A stretch of 64,000 nt of DNA from Deltaproteobacteria bacterium. GTDB taxonomy: Bacteria > Desulfobacterota > Syntrophia > Syntrophales > UBA8958. Location: NCBI GenBank assembly GCA_029553375.1, contig JAKPCH010000059.1:34191-98190 (forward strand), given 5' to 3'. Shown in pieces: positions 48,600 through 58,309 of the stretch; the first letter of the stretch is position 1; each line of letters starts with the position of its first letter. Position numbers and translations under genes: made by a program. A model generated the notes under the pieces. That model was not told the origin of the DNA and did no database searches. It was given only the letters and a program-made list of their open reading frames with translations.

Positions 48600-49160
48600 A
48601 TGGACAAGGATCACCTCATCGTCCGTTGCGCCCACTGCGGGACAAAGAACCGTATCCCCAAAGAGCGCATCAACGACCGCCCCACCTGCGGCAAGTGCGG
48701 CGCCGCCCTCGACGAGATCATCATCCGTTGCCTCCACTGCGGCACGAAAAACCGCGTCCCCGAGAAACGCCCCCACGACCGGCCCCTCTGCGGCAAGTGC
48801 GGCTCCCCCCTCGTCGTCACGGGCGACAAAGGGGAGCCCCTGGAAGTGACGGACGCCTCCTTCCTCCGGGAGGTCCTCCAGGAACCGGGGGCCGTTCTGG
48901 TGGATTTCTGGGCCCCCTGGTGCGCCCCCTGCCGGACCGTGGCCCCCGTCATCGAGGAACTGGCGGCCCGCTACGTCGGGGGGGTGAAATTCGTCAAGAT
49001 CAACGTGGACGAAAACCCCGTTACGGCGTCCCGTTACGACATTAGGAGCATCCCGACGATGCTCCTCTTCCGCGGCGGGGAACTGAGGGACCGCCTCGTG
49101 GGGGCCCTCCCGGCGGAGGAGATCGAGGAACACCTCCTGACCCTCATCAAGACAAACTGA
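48600..49160 (+). CDS. thioredoxin (TrxC-like) with duplicated N-terminal zinc ribbon
   Basis: Two CxxC...CxxC ribbons (34-aa period), then VDFWAPWCAPCRTVAPVIEELA. Confidence 0.88.
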   Translation: MDKDHLIVRCAHCGTKNRIPKERINDRPTCGKCGAALDEIIIRCLHCGTKNRVPEKRPHDRPLCGKCGSPLVVTGDKGEPLEVTDASFLREVLQEPGAVLVDFWAPWCAPCRTVAPVIEELAARYVGGVKFVKINVDENPVTASRYDIRSIPTMLLFRGGELRDRLVGALPAEEIEEHLLTLIKTN

Positions 49161-49173
49161 AAGGAATCCCCCG

Positions 49174-49716
49174 GTGGCCCAAAACCGCACCCCCGTCTAT
49201 ACCTGCCGTATCTTCAAGGTCTTCGAAGAGGACGTTGACCTCCCCAACGGCCGGGTGAGCCGCCAAAGCTGGATCGATCACCGCCCCTGCATTGCCGTCG
49301 TTCCCGTGGCCCCCGACGGGAGGATCATCCTCATCCGCCAGTACCGGCACCCCACCGGGGGGGCCCTTATCGAGATCCCCGCGGGGAGCATCGACGTGGG
49401 AGAAACCTCCGTCGAGGCCTGCGTCCAGAGGGAACTGGCGGAAGAGACGGGATACCAGGCCGGGAGGCTGGAGAAGCTCTTCGAGGGCTACCTCCTGCCC
49501 GGTTACGGCAACGAATACATGTATTTCTACCTGGCCACGGACTTGGTCAGGGCGCCCCTCCCCCCCGACGAGGACGAGGACATCGCCTGCTGCAGCGTCA
49601 CGGCGGCGGAGGCGCGGGCCATGCTCAGGGCCGGTGAGATCCGGGACGTCAAGACCGCCCTGGGCCTGACCCTCGCCCTGGCGAGACTGGAGGGGAACAC
49701 GCCCTGGGGAGAGTGA
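49174..49716 (+). CDS. NUDIX hydrolase (ADP-ribose pyrophosphatase-like)
   Basis: GTG start; IEIPAGSIDVGETSVEACVQRELAEETGY. Confidence 0.88.
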   Translation: MAQNRTPVYTCRIFKVFEEDVDLPNGRVSRQSWIDHRPCIAVVPVAPDGRIILIRQYRHPTGGALIEIPAGSIDVGETSVEACVQRELAEETGYQAGRLEKLFEGYLLPGYGNEYMYFYLATDLVRAPLPPDEDEDIACCSVTAAEARAMLRAGEIRDVKTALGLTLALARLEGNTPWGE

Positions 49717-49725
49717 CCTCCCCTA

Positions 49726-50250
49726 TCAGCGCAGGAGCCTCTCCCTCCTCTGGAGCTCGATCTCCAGCCTCTTGAGCTGTTCGATATTCCTCCTCAGCTC
49801 CTCGTTCTCGACCCGCAGCCTCTCCAGCTCGGCGGCGTTGTTGCGTTTTCTTTCCTCCTCGGCGAGGCGGCCCCTGAGGTTCCCCGCCTCCTTCCGGGCC
49901 TCCGCGGCGGCCTCCCTTGCCGCCCCCAGGGCCGCCTCCAAATCCGCCGCCTGCCGCCGGGACCGTTCAACCTCGTCGATGAGGCGCACGAAGGCCTCGG
50001 CAAAAGGGCGCCACTTGCTCTGCGGGTAGCGTTCCACAAGGGTGGTGAAGGCCTGACGGGCCTGGGCGTAGTCCCTGACGTTCCCCTTCATCCCGAGCCA
50101 ATCGCACCCGGTTTCGAAAAGGGCCGCATCGGAACGGAGGACGATCTCCAGGGAGCCGGGCGGCGGGGGGGGCGGCTTGGGTCCCGAGGCGCAGGAGGAG
50201 AGGGCGAGGGCGAACAGGACGGCCGCGCCTATGACGGAGAGTTTTCTCAC
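49726..50250 (-). CDS. lipoprotein with C-terminal coiled coil
   Basis: GTG start at 50250: VRKLSVIGAAVLFALALSSCASGPK (lipobox); 4-bp overlap with the upstream GGDEF gene. Confidence 0.7.
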   Translation of the reverse strand: MRKLSVIGAAVLFALALSSCASGPKPPPPPPGSLEIVLRSDAALFETGCDWLGMKGNVRDYAQARQAFTTLVERYPQSKWRPFAEAFVRLIDEVERSRRQAADLEAALGAAREAAAEARKEAGNLRGRLAEEERKRNNAAELERLRVENEELRRNIEQLKRLEIELQRRERLLR

Positions 50251-51578
50251 GATGCCCCGTCCATCTCTTCCTTCGTGACCACGTTGCTCCCCGCCAGGGT
50301 CTTTCCGTAATTCTTCACCTCCGCCGCCATCTTCGCCATCTCCAGGGGATTGGCGTACGTCAGGCCGTCCCCCGTGACGACGGAAACGGTAACGGACAGA
50401 AGGGGGAAGGAGCGCTCGTTGCCCTGACGGTCCCGGGAGACGATGCAACCTCTCCGGCGGTCCTCCTCGTTGAGGAAGGCGGGGATGCGGCGGTCGAATT
50501 CCCTGACGAGCCTTTCGCCGACGGCCCGGCCCCGTTCGGGGTCGCCGATGATAATGAAGTCGTCACCCCCGATATGGCCGATGAACATGTCCTCCCCCCC
50601 CAGTTCCGCCGCCGCCTCGGTCATGATCTTGGCCACCTCCTTTATCACCTCGCTCCCCCAGGCGTAGCCGTAGTTGTCGGCGAAGGCCTTAAAGTTGTCG
50701 AGATCGACGTGGCACAAGGCGAAGACCCGTCCCGAGGCGAGCCTCTTGTCGATCTCCTCCTCGATGGCCCGGTTGCCCGGGAGGCCCGTGAGGGGACTCG
50801 CGTCGAGGCGGAGGGCCTCCAGTTCCTTGAGGCGCTTCATCATGACGTTGAAGGATTGGCCGAGGCTCCCGATCTCGTCCCCCCGCTCCAGGGTAACCGT
50901 CTCGTCGAAACGGCCCTCGGCGACGAGACCCGTGGCCTTCTCCAGGCGTCTCAATGGGACGGAGATGTCGAGGGTGATGAGGACCGCCAAGAGGACGCCG
51001 ACGGCGAGGGCGGCGGCCGTCAGGGCCATGGTCACCCGGGCGGCGCGCAGTGTCTCCGCGTTGATCTCGCCGAGGCGGGCGTCGATGGTCCTCTCCATCT
51101 TTCTCTGGACGGCCCGCACACCGGAGGTCATGGCCTCCAGGATCTTCCGGCCCTCTTCCGAGGAGGCACGCGCCGCCTCCTCCGGCCGTCCTTGGGCGAT
51201 CATTTCCTGTTCCATCGCGAAGAGGCCGTCGTAGCGCCTCTTCGCGTCCCTGACGGGTCTCAGGAGGGAGGCCAAGGCGGGGGAGGCCGTGGAGAGCTGT
51301 TCGAGCTGACCCTCCAGCTCGGCGCTCCGGCTCCGGAAGAGCTGGGCGATGGCCTCGTCCTTGAGGATGAGGTATCTCTTCTCCGCCCCCTCCATGGCCA
51401 AGAGGGTGTCGCCGGCCTTGCGGGCCGTCTCGAGGGCGGTGAAGTCGTCGTTGATAATCCGGTGGGCGAGGCTGTTGAGATTGTTGAGGCGAAAGATGGC
51501 GTAGGAAGAGGCCAGCATGGTCAGCAAAGCCATGGCCAGGTAACTGGCCAACATCTTACGGCCGATGGTCCATTTCAT
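50247..51578 (-). CDS. HAMP-GGDEF domain protein (diguanylate cyclase-like, GGDDF variant)
   Basis: Two TM segments, HAMP, HVDLDNFKAFADNYGYAWG...HIGGDDFIIIG. Confidence 0.85.
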   Translation of the reverse strand: MKWTIGRKMLASYLAMALLTMLASSYAIFRLNNLNSLAHRIINDDFTALETARKAGDTLLAMEGAEKRYLILKDEAIAQLFRSRSAELEGQLEQLSTASPALASLLRPVRDAKRRYDGLFAMEQEMIAQGRPEEAARASSEEGRKILEAMTSGVRAVQRKMERTIDARLGEINAETLRAARVTMALTAAALAVGVLLAVLITLDISVPLRRLEKATGLVAEGRFDETVTLERGDEIGSLGQSFNVMMKRLKELEALRLDASPLTGLPGNRAIEEEIDKRLASGRVFALCHVDLDNFKAFADNYGYAWGSEVIKEVAKIMTEAAAELGGEDMFIGHIGGDDFIIIGDPERGRAVGERLVREFDRRIPAFLNEEDRRRGCIVSRDRQGNERSFPLLSVTVSVVTGDGLTYANPLEMAKMAAEVKNYGKTLAGSNVVTKEEMDGAS

Positions 51579-51683
51579 GGCCCAGTGCCTACCACAACAC
51601 GGATCGGTAAGGAAGGGGGGAATTGAAAAGTCTTGATAGACCCGCAAGAAGTGATAAAGAGGCCTGGATCCGCGGGAGGTCAG

Positions 51684-52658
51684 ATGGGCGATCTACGGGA
51701 AACGGCGTCTTCACCGGCGGGCTCCCTCAGGGTGGGCCTCACCAACGGCCTCTCCAAGGGGTGGAGCGGTTTCGTCTGGATGATGAAGATCGTCCTGCCC
51801 GTCTCCTTCCTGACGACCCTCTTCGTCTGGACGGGGTGGCTCTTTTACCTCGACGCCCTGATCCGCCCCTTCACCTCCCTGATGGGTCTGCCCCCGGAGG
51901 CGGCCCTTCCCCTCCTCATCGGCATGCTGGCCAACATCTACGGGGCTATTGCCGCCATGGTCGTCCTCCCCCTCGACCGGGGCCAGATGACCCTCATCGC
52001 CATCTTCCTCCTCATGGCCCACAACCTCATCCAGGAGGGTATCATCCAGGGCCAGTCGGGCATCCACCCCTTCAAGGCGACCCTGTTCCGCATCATCGCC
52101 GCCGGCGTCACGACGGCCGTCGCCGCCCTTTGGCTGGGGAATCCGGGACCCGTGGGGGGCGCGGTCCCCCTCGTCCCTCCCCCCTCACCCCCCTTGACAG
52201 CGGTCCTGGGGGAATGGGTCGAGACGACCTTTTGGCTCTGCGTGAAGATCTTCTTCATCATCATGGCCATCATGATCGTCCTGGAGGTCCTCAAGGAAAA
52301 GGGCTGGATCGTCCACCTCGTGAGGCTCTTCAGCCCCCTGTTGACCGTCATGGGTCTCGACAGAAAGGTGGGTTTCCTCTGGATGACGGCCATCGTCTTC
52401 GGCCTGGCCTACGGGGGGGCCGTGATCGTGGAGGAGGCCAAGGCGGAGCACCTCTCCAGGGACGAGCTGGAGATGCTCCACCTCTCCATCGGGATCAACC
52501 ACTCCATGGTGGAGGACCCCCTCCTCTTCCTCTCCCTGGGCCTCAACCCCCTGTGGCTCTACCTCCCCCGCCTCGTGGCGGCGGTGGTCTCCATCCACGC
52601 CATCAGGTTCTGGATGGGCCTCAGGCGCCCCGGATCAAGCCCTGAGGCCGGCCTGTAG
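51684..52658 (+). CDS. nucleoside-recognition (Gate) domain membrane protein
   Basis: Multi-TM; VFGLAYGGAVIVEEAKAEHLSRDELEMLHLSIGINHSMVEDPLLF. Confidence 0.7.
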   Translation: MGDLRETASSPAGSLRVGLTNGLSKGWSGFVWMMKIVLPVSFLTTLFVWTGWLFYLDALIRPFTSLMGLPPEAALPLLIGMLANIYGAIAAMVVLPLDRGQMTLIAIFLLMAHNLIQEGIIQGQSGIHPFKATLFRIIAAGVTTAVAALWLGNPGPVGGAVPLVPPPSPPLTAVLGEWVETTFWLCVKIFFIIMAIMIVLEVLKEKGWIVHLVRLFSPLLTVMGLDRKVGFLWMTAIVFGLAYGGAVIVEEAKAEHLSRDELEMLHLSIGINHSMVEDPLLFLSLGLNPLWLYLPRLVAAVVSIHAIRFWMGLRRPGSSPEAGL

Positions 52659-54029
52659 GGGCAGGGGTACGTCCACGGCCCGGACGTAACGCCCCAGGAG
52701 ATCCTTCGTCCCCGCCATGTTCAGCTTCCGGAAGAGGAAGGCGAACTTATCCTCCAGCTCCCGCCCCAGGGCGAGGCGGTTTTGAGCCGGCAGGTGCCAG
52801 AGGTCGTACTTGAAGGGCCCGAAGCCCTTCTTGCGGGTCTTGTAGAGGAACTGCTCCTCCGTGTCCTTCTCCTTACGCTCCTGGGCGCACTCCCTCCGCA
52901 GGTGGTCGTAGATCCGCTCCCTCAGGTCGGCGGGGAGGTGGGGGCTCTCATAGACGATGTTCTGGAAGCCCGTGGCGAGGTGCACCTCCGCCGTCCCCAC
53001 GGCGGGGAAGCGGTCGAAGGCCTCGTCGGGAAGGGTGGAGGCCCCGTGCTGGACCGCCCCGGCCAGGCCGTAGCGGGTCCGGGCGGCCTCGGAGAGGTTC
53101 TTCAGGGTCTCGAAATCGAGCTTCACCTGGGCCACCGTGCCGTCGGGGAGGGGGACGCCGCCGTGGGTCGTCCCCGTCTGGACGCTGATCTTGCTGATCC
53201 CCTTCAGGCCGGGGCCGAATTTCTCCAACTCCTCGCCGTAACCCTCCATGAAGGCGTCCAGCTCCTCGACGGTGCTGTTCTTGCCCCCCACCTCGCCGAT
53301 CTCACCGCCCACGGACACGGTGACGCCCTCGGGTTCCAGGTCCCGGATCATGGCCGTCAGTTCCGCCGCCAGGGAGTAGTTCAGGCGTTGCTGCTCCTTG
53401 ACCGTCCCCTGGGAGAGGTCGACGAGGGTCGAGGTGTCGACGTCGATGTTGTAGAAAGAGGCCTCCAGGGCCTCCCAGATCAGGTCCTTGACGGCCTTCA
53501 CCTCCTTTTCCGGGTCCTTGGCCCAGCGGCCCGCGTTGACCTGGAAGTGGTCCCCCTGGAGGAAGAGGGGACCCCGGTAACCCGTCTTGACGGCCGCCGC
53601 CGTCACGGCGCAGGTGTACTCCTCGGGCCGCTGGCGGGTGTAGTCGATCTCCGAACGGGCGATCTCGAAGATCACGGGTCCCACGGAGAGGGTCATGGCG
53701 GCCCGGAACACGGCCTGGGCCGTGTCGTAGGTGAGGGCCCGGATGTTGATGGCGGGGACGGTGAATCCCCCCGCCTCCCCTCGTCCCATGGCCTCGTACA
53801 GGCCCTGGATGGAGGCGGGGATGACGCCCAGGGCGGCACCCGCGCGGCGGACCAGCCAGCGGGCGGCATCCCGAGTCGCCTCGTCGGGGCCGAATACGGC
53901 CGTGTAGACCAGGTCGTCGATCAGGGACTCCCGCAGGACCTTCTCGTCCAAAACCTCGAGCCCCCCGTCGGTGATGCGGAGGGTACCTGCCACGCCCTCG
54001 CGGAGGGCGCCCAAACCGGCGAAGATCAT
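52635..54029 (-). CDS. class II fructose-bisphosphate aldolase (long form)
   Basis: GGFTVPAINIRALTYDTAQAVFRAA...GDHFQVNAGRW...VQTGTTHGGVPLPDG...AVQHGAST. Confidence 0.82.
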   Translation of the reverse strand: MIFAGLGALREGVAGTLRITDGGLEVLDEKVLRESLIDDLVYTAVFGPDEATRDAARWLVRRAGAALGVIPASIQGLYEAMGRGEAGGFTVPAINIRALTYDTAQAVFRAAMTLSVGPVIFEIARSEIDYTRQRPEEYTCAVTAAAVKTGYRGPLFLQGDHFQVNAGRWAKDPEKEVKAVKDLIWEALEASFYNIDVDTSTLVDLSQGTVKEQQRLNYSLAAELTAMIRDLEPEGVTVSVGGEIGEVGGKNSTVEELDAFMEGYGEELEKFGPGLKGISKISVQTGTTHGGVPLPDGTVAQVKLDFETLKNLSEAARTRYGLAGAVQHGASTLPDEAFDRFPAVGTAEVHLATGFQNIVYESPHLPADLRERIYDHLRRECAQERKEKDTEEQFLYKTRKKGFGPFKYDLWHLPAQNRLALGRELEDKFAFLFRKLNMAGTKDLLGRYVRAVDVPLPLQAGLRA

Positions 54030-54982
54030 CCTTGCACCTCCTGTTTTTCGTTCAGAAAGGCCCGGGCCGTCTCCACCTCGAAACGACTGCCGATGTAGAT
54101 GGGGCTCCTCTGGCCCAGTTTCTCCACGGGGATATCGAGGATGGGGTTGTTGCCGTCCGTGGCCACGCCCCCGGCCTGCTCCACGAGGAAGGCCATGGGC
54201 TGGAGTTCGAAGAGAAGACGCAGCTTCCCCTCCGGGCTCTTGCGGAGGGCGGGATAGGTGAAGATCCCCCCGCCCTTGATGACGATCTGATTGATGTCGG
54301 GTACGAAACCGCCGCTGTAGCGGAGCTTGTAACCCTCCCGCTCGAGGTATTCCACGAACTTGAGGTGGGCCTCCGTCCAGTCGCGCCTCAGGCCCCCGAG
54401 GCTGTAGATGTCCCCCTTGTCCCGCAGGCGGATGTTCTCCTGGGAAAGGACGTACTCCCCCTCCCGGTTCAGGACGAACTCGTGGGTCCCCTTGCCCGCC
54501 GAGTAGACCATGGTGATGAGGGGGCCGTAGGTGATGTAGAGGGCCGCCACCATCGTGTCCCGCCCCTTGCCGAGGATGGTCCCGTTATGGATGCCGATGA
54601 TGGTGCCGATGGCGAGGTTGGTGTCCACCAGGGAGGACCCGTCCAGGGGATCGGCGGTCACGAAATACTTCTCCTGGCCCTGGCCGATGGTGATGACCTG
54701 GTCCCGTTCCTCCGAGGCGTATTCCCTGACGAAACCGGAGAACTGGAGCTGGTTCTTCAGGATCTCGTCGGAACTCTTGTCGAGGGCGAGTTGCTCCTCG
54801 CCGTAGATGTTCTTGAATCCTGCCAGCTTGCGGTTTGACTCATGGATCTTGGCGGAGATGTACTTGCCCGTCACGGCGATCTGCCAGATGAGGCGCCTAA
54901 GATCCAGCTCCACCCCGGCCATCCACATGTGGCGCCTGAGATCCACACAGAATTTCGTGTAATCCGATATCCCTTCTCCCAT
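54026..54982 (-). CDS. fbp: class I fructose-1,6-bisphosphatase
   Basis: YFVTADPLDGSSLVDTNLAIGTIIGI; YSGGFVPDINQIVIKGGGIFTYPA. Confidence 0.92.
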   Translation of the reverse strand: MGEGISDYTKFCVDLRRHMWMAGVELDLRRLIWQIAVTGKYISAKIHESNRKLAGFKNIYGEEQLALDKSSDEILKNQLQFSGFVREYASEERDQVITIGQGQEKYFVTADPLDGSSLVDTNLAIGTIIGIHNGTILGKGRDTMVAALYITYGPLITMVYSAGKGTHEFVLNREGEYVLSQENIRLRDKGDIYSLGGLRRDWTEAHLKFVEYLEREGYKLRYSGGFVPDINQIVIKGGGIFTYPALRKSPEGKLRLLFELQPMAFLVEQAGGVATDGNNPILDIPVEKLGQRSPIYIGSRFEVETARAFLNEKQEVQG

Positions 54983-55100
54983 GGTTGACCTCGCGAAAAA
55001 CAATATGGATTGGGGGGTTTCATAACAGCAAATCGCCGGACTGGCAAGGTGGATTTTGACGTCTCCGGCCGCGGTGGGGCGTCTTTCGGCGAAAAAACCC

Positions 55101-55883
55101 TCAGGGGAGGGGCAGGGCGTGGTGGAGGACAATGACGACCAGGGCCAGGGAGGCGACGGCGGCGAGGAAACGCCGGTCCGGGGATCCCATCTCCCCGCCC
55201 CGCAGGGACGAAGGGGCCCGGTGTCCGTAACCGCGCGCCTCCACGGCCACGGCGAGGTCGTCGGCCCGGCGGAAGGCGCCGAGGAGGAGGGGGATGACGA
55301 GACCGACGGCGAGGCCCAGGCGTTTTGCGACCCCCCCCTCCCAGTCGGCCCCCCGCGCCGCCCGGGCCGCCCGCAGGCGCTCGTATTCCCCGAGGAGGAG
55401 GGGGATGAAGCGGAGGGAGACGGCGACCATGAAGGAGATGTCCCCCACGGGGACCCCCCAGCGTTCGAGGGGTCTCAGGAGGCGGCCGAGACCGGCGACG
55501 AGTTCCGAGGGGGGAGTCGTCGCCGTCAGGAATATCCCCACGGCCACGAGGGCCAGGTACTGCCAGGCCGTGTAGAGGCCCGCCAGGACGCCCGCCCCGG
55601 TGACGTCGATCAGGGGCCGCCCCTCGTGGAAGAAGGCGTGCATGGTGAAGAGGAGGAAGGCGAAGAACAACAGGGGTTTCATCGCGCCTAGGACCTCCTT
55701 AAAGGAAAGACCGGCGCCGCGCAGGGAGAGGGCCCCGGCGATGGTCAGGGCCGCCAGGCCCGACCAGCCGCCCGTAAGGGCGACGACGCTCAAGATGGCC
55801 GAGGCCGCGATCTTGACCCGGGCGTCGAGGCCGTGGAGGAGGGAGTCCCGGGGGGTGTAGTCGCCGAAGCGCAGCATCCTCAA
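55101..55883 (-). CDS. ECF transporter T component
   Basis: SLLHGLDARVKIAASAIL...RAADDLAVAVEARGYG. Confidence 0.85.
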   Translation of the reverse strand: MRMLRFGDYTPRDSLLHGLDARVKIAASAILSVVALTGGWSGLAALTIAGALSLRGAGLSFKEVLGAMKPLLFFAFLLFTMHAFFHEGRPLIDVTGAGVLAGLYTAWQYLALVAVGIFLTATTPPSELVAGLGRLLRPLERWGVPVGDISFMVAVSLRFIPLLLGEYERLRAARAARGADWEGGVAKRLGLAVGLVIPLLLGAFRRADDLAVAVEARGYGHRAPSSLRGGEMGSPDRRFLAAVASLALVVIVLHHALPLP

Positions 55884-56701
55884 CGACCCCCCAAGAGGGC
55901 GCCGATGGTCAGACGGGCCCCGTCGACGGTGAGAACGTCCGTCCGGACGGGGAAGCCGTCCCTTTTCAGGCCCCAGAGGAGCCTGGCGAGGGGTGGGGGG
56001 GCCAGGGGGCCCTCTCCCTCCATGAGGGCCCCAAAGACCTCCGGAGGCGGCCCCTGGAGGGTGACGGTCCCCGCCTCCATGACGACGAGGCGATCGGCCG
56101 CGACCAGGTCCGCCAGATCGTGGGTGATGTGGACGATGGTGATCCCTTCACGGTGGAGGCGGTTCATCACCCCCAGGACGAGGGCCCTCCCCGCCTGGTC
56201 CAGGAAGGCCGCCGGTTCGTCGAAGACGATGTAGCGGGGCCTCATGGCCAGGACGCCGGCCACGGCGACGAGGCGTTTCTCCCCCCCCGAGAGGGTGTGG
56301 GGGGACCTCCGGCGCAGATGGGCGATCCCCACCTGCTCGAGGCTCTCCTCCAGGCGGCGGCGCACCTCCCGGGGCGGCAGGCCGAGGTTGAGGGGCCCGA
56401 AGGCCACGTCCTCCTCCACCGTCATCCCCACGATCTGGGAATCGGGGTCCTGGAAGACCATCCCCACGAGGGCCCGGATCTTCCGGAGGGAGGAGGGGTC
56501 CGCGACGGAGAGGCCGTCCACGGTCACGGTCCCCGCCCGGGGCCGCAGGAGGCCGTTGAGGTGCATCGCCAGGGTCGTCTTCCCGCAGCCGTTGGGCCCC
56601 GCCAGGCCCAGATACTCCCCCTCGCCGACGGAGAGGTCCACGTCCTTCAACACGGGAGGACCGCCGTCGTAGGAAAAGGTGACGCCCTCAAGAACGATCA
56701 T
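55880..56701 (-). CDS. ECF transporter ATP-binding component
   Basis: LAGPNGCGKTTLAMHLNGLLRP; LSGGEKRLVAVAGVLAMRPRYIVFDEPAAFLD. Confidence 0.9.
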   Translation of the reverse strand: MIVLEGVTFSYDGGPPVLKDVDLSVGEGEYLGLAGPNGCGKTTLAMHLNGLLRPRAGTVTVDGLSVADPSSLRKIRALVGMVFQDPDSQIVGMTVEEDVAFGPLNLGLPPREVRRRLEESLEQVGIAHLRRRSPHTLSGGEKRLVAVAGVLAMRPRYIVFDEPAAFLDQAGRALVLGVMNRLHREGITIVHITHDLADLVAADRLVVMEAGTVTLQGPPPEVFGALMEGEGPLAPPPLARLLWGLKRDGFPVRTDVLTVDGARLTIGALLGGR

Positions 56702-57231
56702 GTCTTGAAATACCCCCGCACTTTCCTGACGACAAGGGCCGCCAGGACGATCTTCACGACGCCGCCCGGTATCGTCGGTACCAGCCCCACCGCCACGGCC
56801 CGGCCCAGGTCGAGGTTCGCCACGGCCATGAGCTGGAGGAGACCGGGGACGTAGATGAAGACGTAGCCCGCCAGCATGGCCCCCATGAGCCACCAGAGAC
56901 CCGCCTCCTTCCTCATGGCCGTCAGGCGCCCCGTGACGTAGGCCCCGAGGATGAAACCGAAGAGATACCCCCCCGTCGGTCCCAGCAGGACGCCGAAGCC
57001 CGCCTTCCCACCGGCGAAGACGGGGAGGCCGATGACCCCCATCAGGAGATAGACGACCTGGCTCATGGCCCCGAGGACGCCCCCCAAAAGGGCGCCGGCC
57101 AGAGAGACGAAGAAGGTCTGCATGGTGATGGGGACGGGGGGCATGGGGATGGCGATGTAGGCCCCGACGGCCGTGAGGGCGCCGAAGAGGGCGGCGTAGA
57201 CAAGACCCCTGAGGTTGCCCTCCCCTTTCAT
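56698..57231 (-). CDS. bioY: biotin transporter BioY
   Basis: MPPVPITMQTFFVSLAGALLGGVLGAMSQVVYLLMGVIGLPVFAGG. Confidence 0.92.
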   Translation of the reverse strand: MKGEGNLRGLVYAALFGALTAVGAYIAIPMPPVPITMQTFFVSLAGALLGGVLGAMSQVVYLLMGVIGLPVFAGGKAGFGVLLGPTGGYLFGFILGAYVTGRLTAMRKEAGLWWLMGAMLAGYVFIYVPGLLQLMAVANLDLGRAVAVGLVPTIPGGVVKIVLAALVVRKVRGYFKT

Positions 57232-58238
57232 CCCTCGGCCCCCACGGTCAGATCCCCCGACGAGAGGCGCCGGATCCGCCCCTCGTCGTCCCTGAGAAGG
57301 AGAAAGCCGTTGGCGTCGAGATCCACGGCCGTCCCCGACCAGGTCCGGCCGATCCCCTCCACCGTGACCCTCCTGCCGAGGCAGTTGGTCCTCCTCCGCC
57401 ATTGCTCCATGACGGGGCCGAAATTGCCGGCCAGGAGGGCCTCATAGCCCTCCTCGAAAACGTCGAGGAAGCGGCAGAGGAGGGCGAGACGGGAGACGGG
57501 GGCGCCCCTCTCGGCGAGGACGCTCGTGGCGCCGCCGGCCAGCCCGGCGGGGAAGAGGTGAGGCGGGACGGCCACGTTCAGGCCCAAGCCGACGACGGCG
57601 TAACGGATCTCCTCACCCCCCGTCGCCAGCTCCGTGAGCACACCCCCCAGCTTCCGCCCGCCCGTCAGGAGGTCGTTGGGCCACTTGATCGACACCCCGA
57701 GGCCCGAGACATCCTCCACGGCCGTCGCCGCCGCCGTCGCCGCGAGGATGGACAGGCGTGGGGCCTCGCCGGGATCGATGGGCGGGCGCAGGATCAGGGA
57801 GACGTAGATGCCCAGGCGGGGAGGGGAAAACCACGAGCGGCCCCTCCTGCCCCGCCCCGCGGTCTGTCCCTCCGCCACGACGACGGTCCCTTCCTGCGCC
57901 CCCTCCCGGGCCAGGGAGTCGGCCAGGCGGTTGGTCGAGTCCACGATCTCTTCATGGAAGATCTCGCCCCGGCCGAGGGTCCTCGTCCTCAATCCCGAAC
58001 GGATCTCGGCGGGCAGGAGGAGGTCGGGCGTCTCCCGGAGGCGGTAGCCCCTGCGGCGGCAGGCCTCGATGACGTAACCCTCCCGCCTTAGGGCGGCGGC
58101 CTGTTTCCAGATGGCGGCCCGGCTGAGGGTCAGGGACGCGCCCAGGTCCGTCCCCGAGACCCATTCCCCGGGGCGGCCCCTGAGGCGATCCAAGAGGTGA
58201 CGCCTACTCTCCGGCGATCCTGAGACAGTCTTTCCCAT
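57228..58238 (-). CDS. birA: bifunctional biotin-[ACC] ligase / biotin operon repressor
   Basis: N-terminal HTH; VDSTNRLADSLAREGAQEGTVVVAEGQTAGRGRRGRSWFSPP; SIKWPNDLL. Confidence 0.92.
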   Translation of the reverse strand: MGKTVSGSPESRRHLLDRLRGRPGEWVSGTDLGASLTLSRAAIWKQAAALRREGYVIEACRRRGYRLRETPDLLLPAEIRSGLRTRTLGRGEIFHEEIVDSTNRLADSLAREGAQEGTVVVAEGQTAGRGRRGRSWFSPPRLGIYVSLILRPPIDPGEAPRLSILAATAAATAVEDVSGLGVSIKWPNDLLTGGRKLGGVLTELATGGEEIRYAVVGLGLNVAVPPHLFPAGLAGGATSVLAERGAPVSRLALLCRFLDVFEEGYEALLAGNFGPVMEQWRRRTNCLGRRVTVEGIGRTWSGTAVDLDANGFLLLRDDEGRIRRLSSGDLTVGAEG

Positions 58239-58309
58239 GGCGCCGCCTCATAGGTCAGGGGGCGGGAATTGTCAACCACTTTTTTTCGCCGGGTCGACAA
58301 AAACGTGCC

